Under the pieces are notes generated by a model. The model was not told the origin of the DNA and ran no database searches. It saw nothing but the letters and a program-made list of their open reading frames with translations. 64,000 bases of DNA from positions 475,660 through 539,659 of the forward strand of contig NW_022985169.1 of assembly GCF_010093535.1 (NCBI RefSeq), read 5' to 3'. The position numbers were made by a program, and so were the translations under genes. Every line of letters begins with the position of its first letter. The stretch's first letter is position 1. This DNA is from Lindgomyces ingoldianus. Its lineage: Eukaryota; Ascomycota; Dothideomycetes; Pleosporales; Lindgomycetaceae. Of this stretch, positions 23,969 to 33,588 are shown piece by piece.

Positions 23969-24760
23969 TCATCCAATCAGGTTTCTAAACGTTCTCCTTC
24001 CCTCAAACCCCCGTCTAAGTTCATCCCCTTCATTTTCTCCCTGTCCCGCTCTCTTCACATCCACGATGCCCAACCCGCCTTCCCCCGCTGCACTCCGATG
24101 ATGCAGCGGCAAATTTTTCGGAAACAACCTCGCAAGCAGAGCTCGTAAATCAGGTAAAGAAGCAGCTACGATAGCCAAGGATGTCTGGATATCTGAACTG
24201 CAATAAGCCAATTGATGGCGTGGCCGAAGTACGCCGAAATATCTTTTCGTCAGCGGATGAAAGGGGTTTGGAAGAGAGCGACGGCGCAAACGATGAAGCC
24301 GAGTGTGAAGATTAAGATCTGTCCGAGGCGCTGGTGAGCGCGGAGTTTTGAGAGCGAGAAGATGTAAGATATTGGGATGAAAAAGATGAGATTGTCGAGG
24401 ATGGAGCACCGATTGCGGCAGAGTAGGAGCATGTGAGAGAACGGAAAAATTGGGAGCCGCGGAAGGTCAAGAAGCCCGAGGACCAGAGTTTGTGAATTAA
24501 TCTGAGTAAGGTGTTAGAAAGAGCTCGGGAGCAAATATCAGCGAGGATGAACGGACTTGCAGAAGACAAGGAGAACGGTCAATACCTCAACAACTTACAC
24601 AATCGCAAGTCTGAAGAGGATCCAACTCAGCGCACGAAGCTTGCCGATAGTAGGGTAGAGTATGCGAAGGTAATATGCTATGATCGAGAGATGTGTGAAG
24701 AAGACGGCGAAGATGTAGGGTATACGACGTTCGAATATATGCTATCCCTCACCTCTTACT
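23969..24760 (-). pseudogene. Dead rhodopsin-domain (Pth11/SAT4-like) integral membrane protein gene
   Basis: Read on the minus strand from about 24760, one frame gives membrane helices typical of the large fungal rhodopsin-domain family. These are IFAVFFTHLSIIAYYLRILY, then VVEVLTVLLVFCKSVHP, then LDNLIFFIPISYIFSLSKLR, then GQILIFTLGFIVCAVALFQ. Three in-frame stops interrupt this frame. After TGA near 24253 a frame change is needed to reach SSDIQTSLAIVAASLPDLRA, the conserved last helix. The start (helices 1-3) is missing. Family members are surface receptor-like proteins of unknown ligand. The several independent lesions rule out a functional gene. Confidence 0.6.
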
Positions 24761-25704
24761 TCGTCTACATACGGTAATATTACATACGGTACTATAGCAA
24801 GAAGCTAGAGGATGTAGTTGTAATAGAATAACTTTCCTGATAATAAGGAAGCTCCGAATTTTGGCCTGGTCTACATATCTCTCACATCAGCTGCGAATTC
24901 CCACACAACCCAACTTCAATAAATCACCAAGTAAAGAGCAGTTGGTCATAGAAAGAAAGAAATAGTCCGGCGGGGTGATGTCCCTCTTAGTACGGTCTAC
25001 TATTGTGATCACAGACGACGCCCAAGGGAGGAACAGGCCTAAAGCTAGAAATACCTCACCCTAGAGGAGGATAAAGCCACGGTTAGGTTTTTGTTACTAA
25101 TGTCTAATCTTAAGCAATCTGTGCGAATTAAGTTTATACTTTTGCTAGCCTTTCCTATTGTCCGCCAGCAGCCCACACAAATACCTATTAAACTTCTGAC
25201 CAAGAGCAAGCCACAGACCTTCAAGAAACGCCATCTAGAGTTAAAGCAAGGAGGGTCAAGGGAATTAATTAGAACCATCACAGGAGCAGCATACATAATA
25301 AGATTATGGAGTAGTTTAGGTGGTCAGAAAGGTACTACAGGGTCCAGCCATTCCGCTGGTGTAAAGTGTAAAATAGTGGCCGCTGTCAAGTGCATTTGTG
25401 CTAATAGAAGGTCCTTACTCCCACTTATAATCTGGCCGGTTTAAACCTACTGAAGCAACTGGACCACATACCCAACCACAGATAGCATTACGCATATTCT
25501 AAGAATAGATGTAATGACTCTTATTCAAGCGAGTTTTTAATCCCTAAACTAAAAGCACAAGCTAATTAAAACTACAGGTTATAGTATGCAACGGCTTTAG
25601 GTCACGCAAGACGCTTCACATCTTAGAGTAGTCTTCGGGAAGGCGAGGGTGATAAACTACGAGGACCTAAAGGAGGTACAAACAAAGCGTAGCGTGAAAC
25701 AGAA

Positions 25705-26475
25705 CAACGCTTCCAACAGTCCGTAGGACGTTACGATTGAGCTTTTTTCTGCCAGTAACTTCTCGATTTGGTAGTACGTACGTACGCAAACGGTGAATTG
25801 ATTGGCAGGTACGTAGCGTAGCAGTTACGGTTCAAAATCCTAGTACTTCTGTACTTCTCACCAACTGTATCAACGTAGTACGGTAGGTACGTCCCGGATC
25901 AACTGCTTTTCCGCCCCCGGACAAAGTCTCCCAGCTTGCTCAATTCTCTCCACAACCCTATAACGTAACTAGTTCTTTTAAAGCTGCAGAGCCTTAATTA
26001 TATTAACTCTAAGAAAGTTCCTGTCAATTGTAATCGTCCGCCAGCCCCTAGAGAAGGCTCTCTCGCAGTCGCAGCTTGTAGAGGGTATACAGAGGAAATC
26101 AACATCGTAACAATTAATGATGGAATGGGCTAGCAAATGATAAGGTATAAGATAAGGGCAGGGCAAAAAGTTGACTATACTCATTAGGGGCCATTTAGCC
26201 AACTGATCAGGATGAGGTGCTACAGACTGCAGAGTTTAACGCGATTGTTACTCCAAATCGCGACCTCAAACAACACTCCCGACGCGATGGCCAATCAGGT
26301 CTAAAAACAGGTTGAAAACCTCCCGAAATATGACCTCTCAGTCTCGTACTACGGTACGTACCCGGCAATTCACTGTCCGTACAGTACGGCTCCAAAAACG
26401 ACTACGTTTGTACGGCTCACGTGACAGGTACGTTAACGTACTACGTCTACGTACTACGGACTGTTGGAAGCGTTG
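25705..26475. mobile_element. Non-autonomous hAT-superfamily DNA transposon (771 bp)
   Basis: The ends are a perfect 22-bp terminal inverted repeat (starts CAACGCTTCC, ends GGAAGCGTTG), matching the hAT end consensus YARNG. Both sides carry the same 8-bp target duplication AAACAGAA (25697-25704 and 26476-26483), the hAT hallmark. Inside is a remnant of a hAT transposase C-terminus on the minus strand (25978-26202). Clusters of GTACG/CGTAC words lie just inside each end (25770-25895 and 26344-26460). The element interrupts the pogo transposase remnant, so it is the younger insertion. Confidence 0.88.
25978..26202 (-). pseudogene. hAT transposase dimerisation-domain fragment
   Basis: A 74-codon open piece whose C-terminal half, VDFLCIPSTSCDCERAFSRG followed by RTITIDRNFL and ALQL, matches the hAT C-terminal dimerisation domain (family pattern: IPatS-cERaFS). 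The catalytic part is absent, so it cannot move the element by itself. Confidence 0.7.
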
Positions 26476-26613
26476 AAACAGAAAGCTACCGCAAGCAAAG
26501 GAAAACGCGGCCATAAGCGCAAGAGTCCTACGCCAGAGGTAGATGCGGGTTTGTCAGGACCAAAGAACAAAGTAGCGCGGATGAGCGAAGTGGTAGAGCC
26601 AGGGATGTATTAA

Positions 26614-27070
26614 TTAGAATAGTGTTGTTGAGCTTTCTTTGATCCTGATATTATGCTGGAATTTATGCAGATTATATAATGATACAGCAGATAGAGCAAA
26701 TACTTCATTAACGTTAACCCCCCTTGTTCACTACATCGGAATTAACTCCTATATTCTGAGCATCCCCAGCAGAAAAGGATCCTTAGCATGACTAGCGACA
26801 AGCAGTACTGCTCTTATCTCTGATGATAGGTGTTACCGTTGACTTATGACTTTATGAAGGGTTTAGGGTCGACCATAGATTTGAAGCTGCGCTCCCCCTT
26901 ACACCAACGAGCACAACAGAAGCGCCATTCTCTAATCTCACGGAATCCCACTGTGCGAGGAAAATCTGTCGAGCAACTGTGTAATTGCTGATGCCAACGT
27001 TAATACGACCAAAATTTCCCTAATGCATCTTCGGACAACCCACCTGCTTTGCCCTAATCCATAATTAAAT
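26614..27070. other. Intergenic between transposon remnant and hypothetical gene
   Basis: No gene seen. This is the 3' flank of the minus-strand hypothetical gene; the short frame at 26938-27255 overlaps that gene's 3' end in another frame. Confidence 0.4.
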
Positions 27071-28429
27071 CTAGACAAAGCGCGATCGGAGTAGATCTGC
27101 AACTGTACACTCGTCCCAGTCCTCTGATTGCCCGCCTCTGGTAGCGATCTCCAGATCTCTGCTATCAGCCCAGTCAATCTCGTGAGCGTTGCATCCATAA
27201 GTGTCCAGGCTGACTGATGTGCTGAGTAAACCGGGGCCGTCGAAACTAGACTCATCGTCGTTGTCCCCGCCTTCAGTATAGTATTCCCGAACTTGGGCCC
27301 AAGTCATGTTGAGAGCCAAGGCACGTATGCCATAGTCCTGATTGTAGGGGGGCATAGAGGCCTCTGTTATATTTGCATCCCGGCCCCGTTTGACAACAAC
27401 AAATACTTCTTTGTGTTGCTCGCTTGGTGAGGTGAGGACTGGGTCTTTCTCTATTGCGAAGTCTTCGAGATCTTGTGGGGCAACAACTTGTTCAAAGGTC
27501 TCTCGCTCAATGTGGTTGACTATCGATCCTGGAATACTAGTCCTTGATCGGTAAATTATCACTGAAGCTCCCGAGTCAGGCCCGTCTCGTTGAGAAAGCG
27601 CCGATCTCCATGTATCCGGCTGAGGCTTGCGAAGGTACGTCTGTCCAAAGCGCTCGGTTTTCTGGAAGCTGAGAATAGACGAATTGGGGGTGATGTAGTA
27701 AAGCTCCTTCCATCCAGTTCCCGACGCAATCAGGCCATCAAGTGTGTTGTAGTCAACTTGCGCTGGCCCTCCGGAAATGTTGTTAGCACTACCACCAAGG
27801 ACAGTAAGTGTGTCAAGCTGAAGATGTGGCACCAGCTTCAAGCTCCAAGCAAGTCTATAGTAGACATCATCATGCGCTAATGATAGCATGACAGGACGGC
27901 CGTTGACCCGAATATGGCGGATGGCTGCAACCTTGACAGTGGGTAGTTTTGTAAGTGTATCTAGCAGCGATTCGGGCGTCTGAAAGTTAAAGACAACCCA
28001 ACTAATCCAATGCGATCTGACCTCTGCTTTTATTTGTCGGCAAGTGTATAAGAGTGCGAGGGAATACGGGTGGCTCTTGTTGATAGTTAGTTTGATCCCG
28101 TAATATACTCCAGGCATTTCCCCAAAAGTGACTCGTGTAGAGGCTAGGACCCAGGAGTAGATCTCATCTCGAGGTTCTCGGGGGAGTTCTAAGAGTCGGC
28201 AATGTGAGTGCTGCATATGCTGAGGCTTTGATTCTCTCGCCCGCCGTCTAGCTTTGTTCTTATCTCTCTTCATTTGTCTCCCCGTTACACCGCGTTGGTC
28301 TGAACAGATAGCGTGATGATAGTGATGCGCGACCGTTGAGTGGAACGATACTTGTGGAGGGGATGAAAGTGGAGAAGCGGATCCCGGCACCGGTTTTCTC
28401 TCGAGTTCTCTTAGCAATTTGGCAAACAA
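27071..28429 (-). CDS. Hypothetical protein with F-box/2EXR-like motif
   Basis: Single-exon frame of 452 codons. After a basic N-terminal region (RDKNKARRRARESK) it has LLELPREPRDEIYSWVL (about residues 79-95). This resembles the LL-LP-E-RD-IY motif at the start of many fungal 2EXR/DUF7730-type proteins. YTCRQIKAEV follows, another common feature of that group. No catalytic motif, signal peptide or membrane helix is seen. Start at 28429 is the first Met; an internal Met at 28270 is possible. This is the last intact gene before the AT-rich transposon block. Function unknown; it could be a substrate adaptor if the motif is a true F-box. Confidence 0.7.
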   Translation of the reverse strand: MFAKLLRELERKPVPGSASPLSSPPQVSFHSTVAHHYHHAICSDQRGVTGRQMKRDKNKARRRARESKPQHMQHSHCRLLELPREPRDEIYSWVLASTRVTFGEMPGVYYGIKLTINKSHPYSLALLYTCRQIKAEVRSHWISWVVFNFQTPESLLDTLTKLPTVKVAAIRHIRVNGRPVMLSLAHDDVYYRLAWSLKLVPHLQLDTLTVLGGSANNISGGPAQVDYNTLDGLIASGTGWKELYYITPNSSILSFQKTERFGQTYLRKPQPDTWRSALSQRDGPDSGASVIIYRSRTSIPGSIVNHIERETFEQVVAPQDLEDFAIEKDPVLTSPSEQHKEVFVVVKRGRDANITEASMPPYNQDYGIRALALNMTWAQVREYYTEGGDNDDESSFDGPGLLSTSVSLDTYGCNAHEIDWADSRDLEIATRGGQSEDWDECTVADLLRSRFV

Positions 28430-29418
28430 ATAAGGTCCAGCGCTAAGCCGGCAGCTTTCTGTTACTGGACTGCTACTCGGTGGTAGGTAATACCTATGGT
28501 AAGCTCGTCCTAGAGGAGTAGGTTAAGTCGATGGGTAGAAAGGGTACTGGCCTAGCGTTGTCATAGCTAGCCACGTGAGCTCAGAGAGGTGGAGAAGGGA
28601 TGAGCAGCGCTTTAATACTCGAGCGGTGGAGTGAGAGTATGTGGAGGCGTCTCGGATTAGCGAAGGAACTTTAAGAGGGTATTAAATTTCATCAGCCAAT
28701 ACACGGTCTGCCCTAACGCACGGAAATTGCCGTCGTGCAGCACCGCAACTTTAAGCTCTAGAGCTGCATATAAACTAAACCTAGTTCCAAATATTTAGTA
28801 GATTAAGCAATCAATAACAGTAATTAATTTAAACTGACTATCTAGTTGCAGGAGCATACAGAAAGCCTAATAGCTTGCCTCTATAATCTAGCTTGCTGTT
28901 ATGTTATCTTCTTGTTTGTCTCTACCGAGTCCTCAGGAGACAAGTGTCGTCTATCCTTTTATGGCCGATAGCAGAAGAGGCGTATCGTACGTAAAGTGAA
29001 CGATAGTCCACAGAAAGATGATAACAAGGTAAGAGGCTTCTTTACTTCACAAGCGTGTGCGAGTAGGGCGCAAGTGAGCTTTAATCAAGAGTGCTAGTGA
29101 TAACAATCTAATAGCTCAGTGTTAATTTAAATATAACTATGAAGAGACAATCTAGCTAGGGGACCTATGCCCTTTATATATCCCTTTGTTTCCTTAGCTT
29201 GGTCGCTGCCAAGCTTTTGGTCGCTTTCTTAGCGTTGCCAAGTTTATGTCTGCTCTTTCAGCTGTAACCGTCGTCACGTGACTTGTGACATAAGCTGCAC
29301 CGCGCATTGTTGTGTTCCCATCATGCTAGTCCTCTAGACATTGCATGCCTTCGAAGACATCTGCTTGGCTATTGCTGCTTGTCGCTTCTTTATTTGTAGC
29401 ACTTGCATAGAAGTTCTA
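28430..29418. other. Boundary zone between gene-rich and AT-rich compartments
   Basis: Moderate composition to about 28,700, then increasingly AT-rich. No gene and no complete element found. Sequence at 28,900-29,400 keeps islands of normal composition and may be an old LTR or other transposon end, but I found no matching partner or target duplication. It ends at the TA that flanks the P3 pogo remnant. Confidence 0.4.
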
Positions 29419-30400
29419 ACGTACTTCACAGGCAAGTTACTTACACACCTAAGTTGCTTACTTTTACTAAGACCCTACTAAACTACTTTTCTTACACTAA
29501 TGCATTCCTAATAACACTACTTATACATGCTAAAAGAATGTTAGATATAGCGTATACTTTAAGCTTTTAAATAAAACATAAAACTTTTTAAAAAACATGC
29601 TATAGCTATATTTAAAGTCTTTTAAAAGATAATAAATAACTATAGCGCTAAATAACTTTTATAAGCTAATTCTACAGCTAACTTATAAAGGCTAAGTAAT
29701 AATAAAGAGTAGGTAATTATTAAGACTATACTTAAGCTATATATGTAAAAAGTTTTCTTTTAGATAGCATTTATAGCTAATATAGCTAGTTTTTTACACA
29801 CTAAGTATAATGTAGGCTATGTTAGCATAAACTAGCCTAGTATGTTTATAAAGCATTATTTAAAGCTTAAAGTAAAGTTTTAAGTATAAGTATAGTTAAT
29901 AAATATTTAGCTTATAATAAAGCCTATTTTACTAAAGTTATACATGTTATTATTTTAAAAGCTATACTTAGCTTTAATATTTTTTATAAAGCTAAACTTG
30001 CTTTAAATTACTTTAAAACTTTTATAAAAATCTTTTTTATAGTTTTACTATACTTAAATATTACTTTAAGCTTTAGATAATAATTCTTAAATTTACTAGG
30101 CTAGTTTATAGTACTATAGACTAGATTATGCTTAGCGTGTAAAAAATTAGCTATATTAGCTATAAATGCTATCTAAAAGGAAAATCCTTACACATATAGC
30201 TTAAGTATAGTCTTAATAATTACTTATTCTTTATTATTACTTAGCTTTTATAAGTTAGCTGTAAAATTAGCTTGTAAAAGTTATCTAGTGCTATAGTTAT
30301 TTATTATTTTTTAAAAAACTTTATATATAGCTGCAGCATATTTCTTTAAAAGTTTTATGTCTTATTTAAAAGCTTAAAGTATAAGCTATATCTAACATGC
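29419..30400. mobile_element. P3: RIP-degraded pogo remnant as an inverted dimer
   Basis: It starts after TA (29417-29418) with ACGTACTTCACAGGC, the same end as P2. The left half (29419 to about 29890) carries the transposase N-terminal region on the plus strand. The right half (about 29900-30400) carries the same region on the minus strand, so the two halves form a long imperfect inverted repeat (for example 29735-29880 against 30095-30190). The right TIR is missing. All coding capacity is destroyed by stops. Confidence 0.6.
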
Positions 30401-30540
30401 TAATAGAAATTAGTGCCCTGTTTTATTCTATAGTAAAGTCCTATCTAGTTTAGAGCTAAACTAAAAAATACATAATAAAAAGCTATTTATAATTATTACT
30501 ATATTTAAATAATAAAAGGCTAAGCTTACATTTATAATAA

Positions 30541-30850
30541 TAAGCGCCTTTGTCTGTACGCAGCAGCAGCGTCACGGCCTGGATACAAGCTATTGCGCAC
30601 GAGCAGGATCACGTATCTATGTCACATGATGCTTGTGCGCGAACCTCTGTGCGCGAACATCTAGATATTCCCCTTTTCCTCTGTACAGAGGAAAAGACAG
30701 AGCAATAGAACTAGAAACATGTTGCCTCTACCCTACCTACTTTATACGCTGTGCACACTGTACACTACTCTTATTCTTGCTACTTAAGTGCTTATACTAT
30801 AAGCAGCTAGCTAACAGAGCCTATTTAACAGCCTTAGTATATACTAATTA
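30541..30850. other. Less-mutated island with a 24-bp perfect palindrome
   Basis: About 300 bases of normal composition inside RIP-degraded DNA. It contains a direct repeat TGTGCGCGAAC (two copies, about 30631-30656) and a 24-bp perfect palindrome centred between 30684 and 30685 (half-site CTTTTCCTCTGT). It could be a solo LTR or an element end, but I could not find matching termini or a target duplication. The 73-codon frame at 30633-30854 has no family features. Confidence 0.4.
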
Positions 30851-31111
30851 TTAGTTATTAAAGTACCCTATAGACTTAATTATATATAATAACTTAAAAG
30901 AGCGCTACTTTTCTAAGTTTATATATAAAGAATTTTAAAAAATAAACACTATAAGACTTCTTAGCACTTAGCTATGTGTTTAAAAAAGAGCTTATATAAG
31001 TGCTAAAGAATAAGAGAATTACACTATAGCTAAATAATAAAAGTACCTAAGCCTAGAAACTATATAATATAGTATAAAAAAAGTAATTACATCTAAAAAG
31101 CTTTATATATA

Positions 31112-33588
31112 ACGTACCTAACAGGTTAGCCGGCTAAACAGGTTAGCTAGCTACTTTTGCTAAGCCCTTACTAAAACTACTCTATTCTCTTGCAAAACAG
31201 CCTACTTTAGCCTTATATAGAGTAATACAACATAAGATATTATTTAGAGTCTACTTTTACTACTTACTTATATATATGTAAGTTATGCCTAGTCTAATTA
31301 CACTACTTATATTACTTTTAACTTAGCTTACCTTCTTTAGCGTGCACCTGTGTTTTTAGCTTCTTCCTATTACTACGCGCTTTAAACTTCTTTAGAGTAG
31401 TTAAATAAGCCTTATTCTTAACTATTAAAGTCTTTTTTGCCTAAATTTGCTTTTTTTTATGTAATTTATATTATATAGTAGCCTTATTTACTGCTTAAAG
31501 CTTTATAATCTTATAGCCTACTTTGTTATGTTAATGCTTTAGATAACTATTATTTACTTTTTATTACTTTACTATATTACTTTTAGCTATCTTTATCTCT
31601 TTAAAGCTATAATAACTGCTCTAGTTAATATCTAGCCTATTATAAAGCCTAACTTATTAAAGTTATACCTATCTTTATTCTAAATACTATACTTAGCTTT
31701 TATATTAGCTACTAGGTAAAACTAGCCCTAGATAACCTCTAGATCTTTATAAAGTACTTTTTTTATAATTATACTTATAATTAAACTTTATAATAAACTT
31801 AGAGCAGTGCTTAACCTACATACTAGGCTAGTTTAAGCTAACCTAGCCTAGATTACGCTTTGCAGGCAAGGAATTAGCTATATTAGCTATAGCTATAAGC
31901 TTAGAGGAAAATCTGTGTGTAATAAGCTTAAGTATATACTTAATAACTACCTTCTTTTTAAGCTTAGTTAGATTCCTTAATTTAGGCTAGCATTTAGCTT
32001 ATAAAGGCTGTCTAGCGCGTTAATTGCTTAGTGTTGTGTAAGAGACATTATAAATAGCTGCAGCGTATTATAAGAAGAGTTTTAAGTCTTATTTAAAAGC
32101 TTAAAGAGCAAGCTGTATCTAACATTCTTTAGAAGATTTAATCTAGTGTTGTTATTAAGGCATTATGTAGATAGGTAGAGTTTAGTAGGGGCTTGGCAAA
32201 AGTGGCCGGCCAACCTGTGTGGCCGGCCAACCTGTTAGGTACAGTAGGTGCCAGGAAGTGATCATCCTCCGCACCGTGCGCAAGCGAATACAATCTGCCC
32301 ACGCAGTTTTCTATAAGGATTTTAGGGATAGATTGCAATTAAAAATTAAAGCTTTTAATTTATATAATAGAATTAATAACAGAGAATCTTTTAGAGTAGT
32401 AATTGTTCACTAGCAGGTGGAGCCTCCCTAGGCAGCCCTGACGTCAGCGACGCGCTGGGGCATAGATAATATACACTTCTGCTAATCTTCTAGCTTTAAC
32501 CTATTTTACTCCTTCTTTAGGATAGACTCTATCTTTTTAATATTACTTATTTAGTGTCTTTTTTTTAAAATCTAAATCTTTATAATGCGCTAAAGGTTCT
32601 TAATAAGATTTAAATTAAGACTTTATGCTAGCTACACTATATAATCTATGCAAAGCTTTTCTTAGAAACCTGTAGTTATCTTTAACTTATAGTATAAAGC
32701 CTTATTCTTTTACTACAACGTAATACTGCGTTTTTTAAAGACTTTAGTATAAAATAGTTGCATGTAAGTAGCTAAGACTTTATTATAGTATCTTCTTAAG
32801 TCTATTTACTTACTTTAAGGCAGTATAACTAGCTCTAACTTAAAATCTTAGGATATAGCTGCTTATACTCTAACAGAGCTTCTTCTACTCTTAAAAGTAG
32901 GCTTTAGGTATTAAGATTTATACACACATAATGCTCTTTTCTTTTACTTATAGTATTAAGTAGTAGAGATAAGTCCTACTTTAAAAGTTAATTTATTAGA
33001 AAAGTAGACACATTTAAAGTTATTATTATTCTAAGTTTTTATGCAGGCACTCTAGTAATAATAATTAAGCTTATAAAAAGGCTTAAAGTAGAGCTTAGCG
33101 CGTAGTTTAAATATGTAGTACTTGTTTTTTTACAGGTATTACTTTACTATATTAATGCAGATTATAGTTATTATTTTTTTAGAAGTAGTAAGTACTTTAT
33201 ATGTTTTAAAGGGAAACTGCTCTAAGTGTTGTACTAATTATCACTCTGCGCGCTTATTAAGCTTTAGGGGTTTCCCTATGCAACAAGCCTTTTTCTAGGG
33301 CTTATTCTTGCATTTTTGCAACTGCTTAAGTATTAACTTAATTAATAGAATTAAAATAAGAAAAGTCTTCTATATCTTTAAAAAGCTAAAACTAATATAA
33401 GAAAGCGCCTAAATGCTAGTAAGGGTAGGCTTATTATATTCACAGCAAGCAGTTTTAGGTTAGGAAGGCATGGTAGTAGTGTGGAGAAGAAGGAGAACGA
33501 GTGGTGCGGAAAATTTTAAGGTGTGTGGGTTGACCCAATATAGTAAGTTAAGCGAGAGGATGATGACTTCTTAGCACCTATTGTACGT
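31112..33588. mobile_element. P1: pogo-type element, internally deleted, with a mariner insertion in its right tip
   Basis: Flanked by TA (31110-31111 and 33589-33590). The ends are ACGTACCTAACAGG and its complement. Without the mariner insert the element is about 1.13 kb, too short for a full pogo copy. The long TIRs contain two tandem copies of a GGTTGGCCGGCC-type motif (best preserved at 32201-32237; RIP-altered at 31124-31160). Relics of the transposase N-terminus (LTKLKKKVVIKYIL, minus strand, about 31910-31975) and the basic C-terminal region (about 31340-31390) show that the middle is deleted. Confidence 0.7.
32242..33583 (-). mobile_element. Tc1/mariner element with decayed DDE transposase
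   Basis: 1342 bp flanked by TA (32240-32241 and 33584-33585), with TIRs beginning CAGTAGGTGCC (left) and CAATAGGTGCT (right, read inward), similar over about 30 bases. On the minus strand a transposase relic can be read. It includes VYFSNKLTFKVG (family: SDE-TFKVG), KPTFKSRRSSVRV (family: GR-SV-VWGA), a piece resembling SPDLNPIENLW (LNLNLIKNL, about 32620-32650) and MPQRVADVRAA near the C-terminus (about 32425-32465). Many stops and Asp/Glu-to-Asn/Lys changes are consistent with RIP. Inserted in the terminal GTACGT of P1, so younger than P1. Confidence 0.78.

Larger units (their letters stand above)
25054..26613 (+). pseudogene. Decayed pogo/Fot1-type (Tc1/mariner superfamily) transposase, split by a hAT element
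   Basis: Fragments in order match the common fungal pogo transposase. YLTLEEDKATVRFLL and KPQTFKKRHLELK (N-terminal HTH/CENP-B-like region) lie at about 25054-25255. GVKCKIVAAVKCI and RSLLPLIIWP plus SNWTTYPT (start of the DDE domain) lie at about 25335-25475. LQVIVCNGFRS lies at about 25573-25605. The C-terminal KARVINYEDLKEVQTKR ends at 25704, and the basic tail KRGHKRKSPTPE to VARMSEVVEPGMY ends at 26611-26613. Large parts of the DDE core are deleted and several stops are present. The 771-bp insert at 25705-26475 sits between two codon-matching halves of the tail; without it and one copy of the 8-bp duplication, the frame runs on. An old non-functional transposon in the gene-rich side of the window. 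Confidence 0.75.

Noticed and set aside
25688..26490. hAT TIR starting at CTTCCAACAG with a longer duplication
   Set aside because: The inverted match extends to CAACG, and the 8-bp AAACAGAA outside it fits the hAT rule exactly; the shorter reading leaves unexplained identical flanks.
30615..30830. Copia-type solo LTR (TGTCACATGA ... GCTAACA)
   Set aside because: Candidate TG/CA ends exist, but no 5-bp duplication matches and no second copy is in the window; kept only as an unidentified island.
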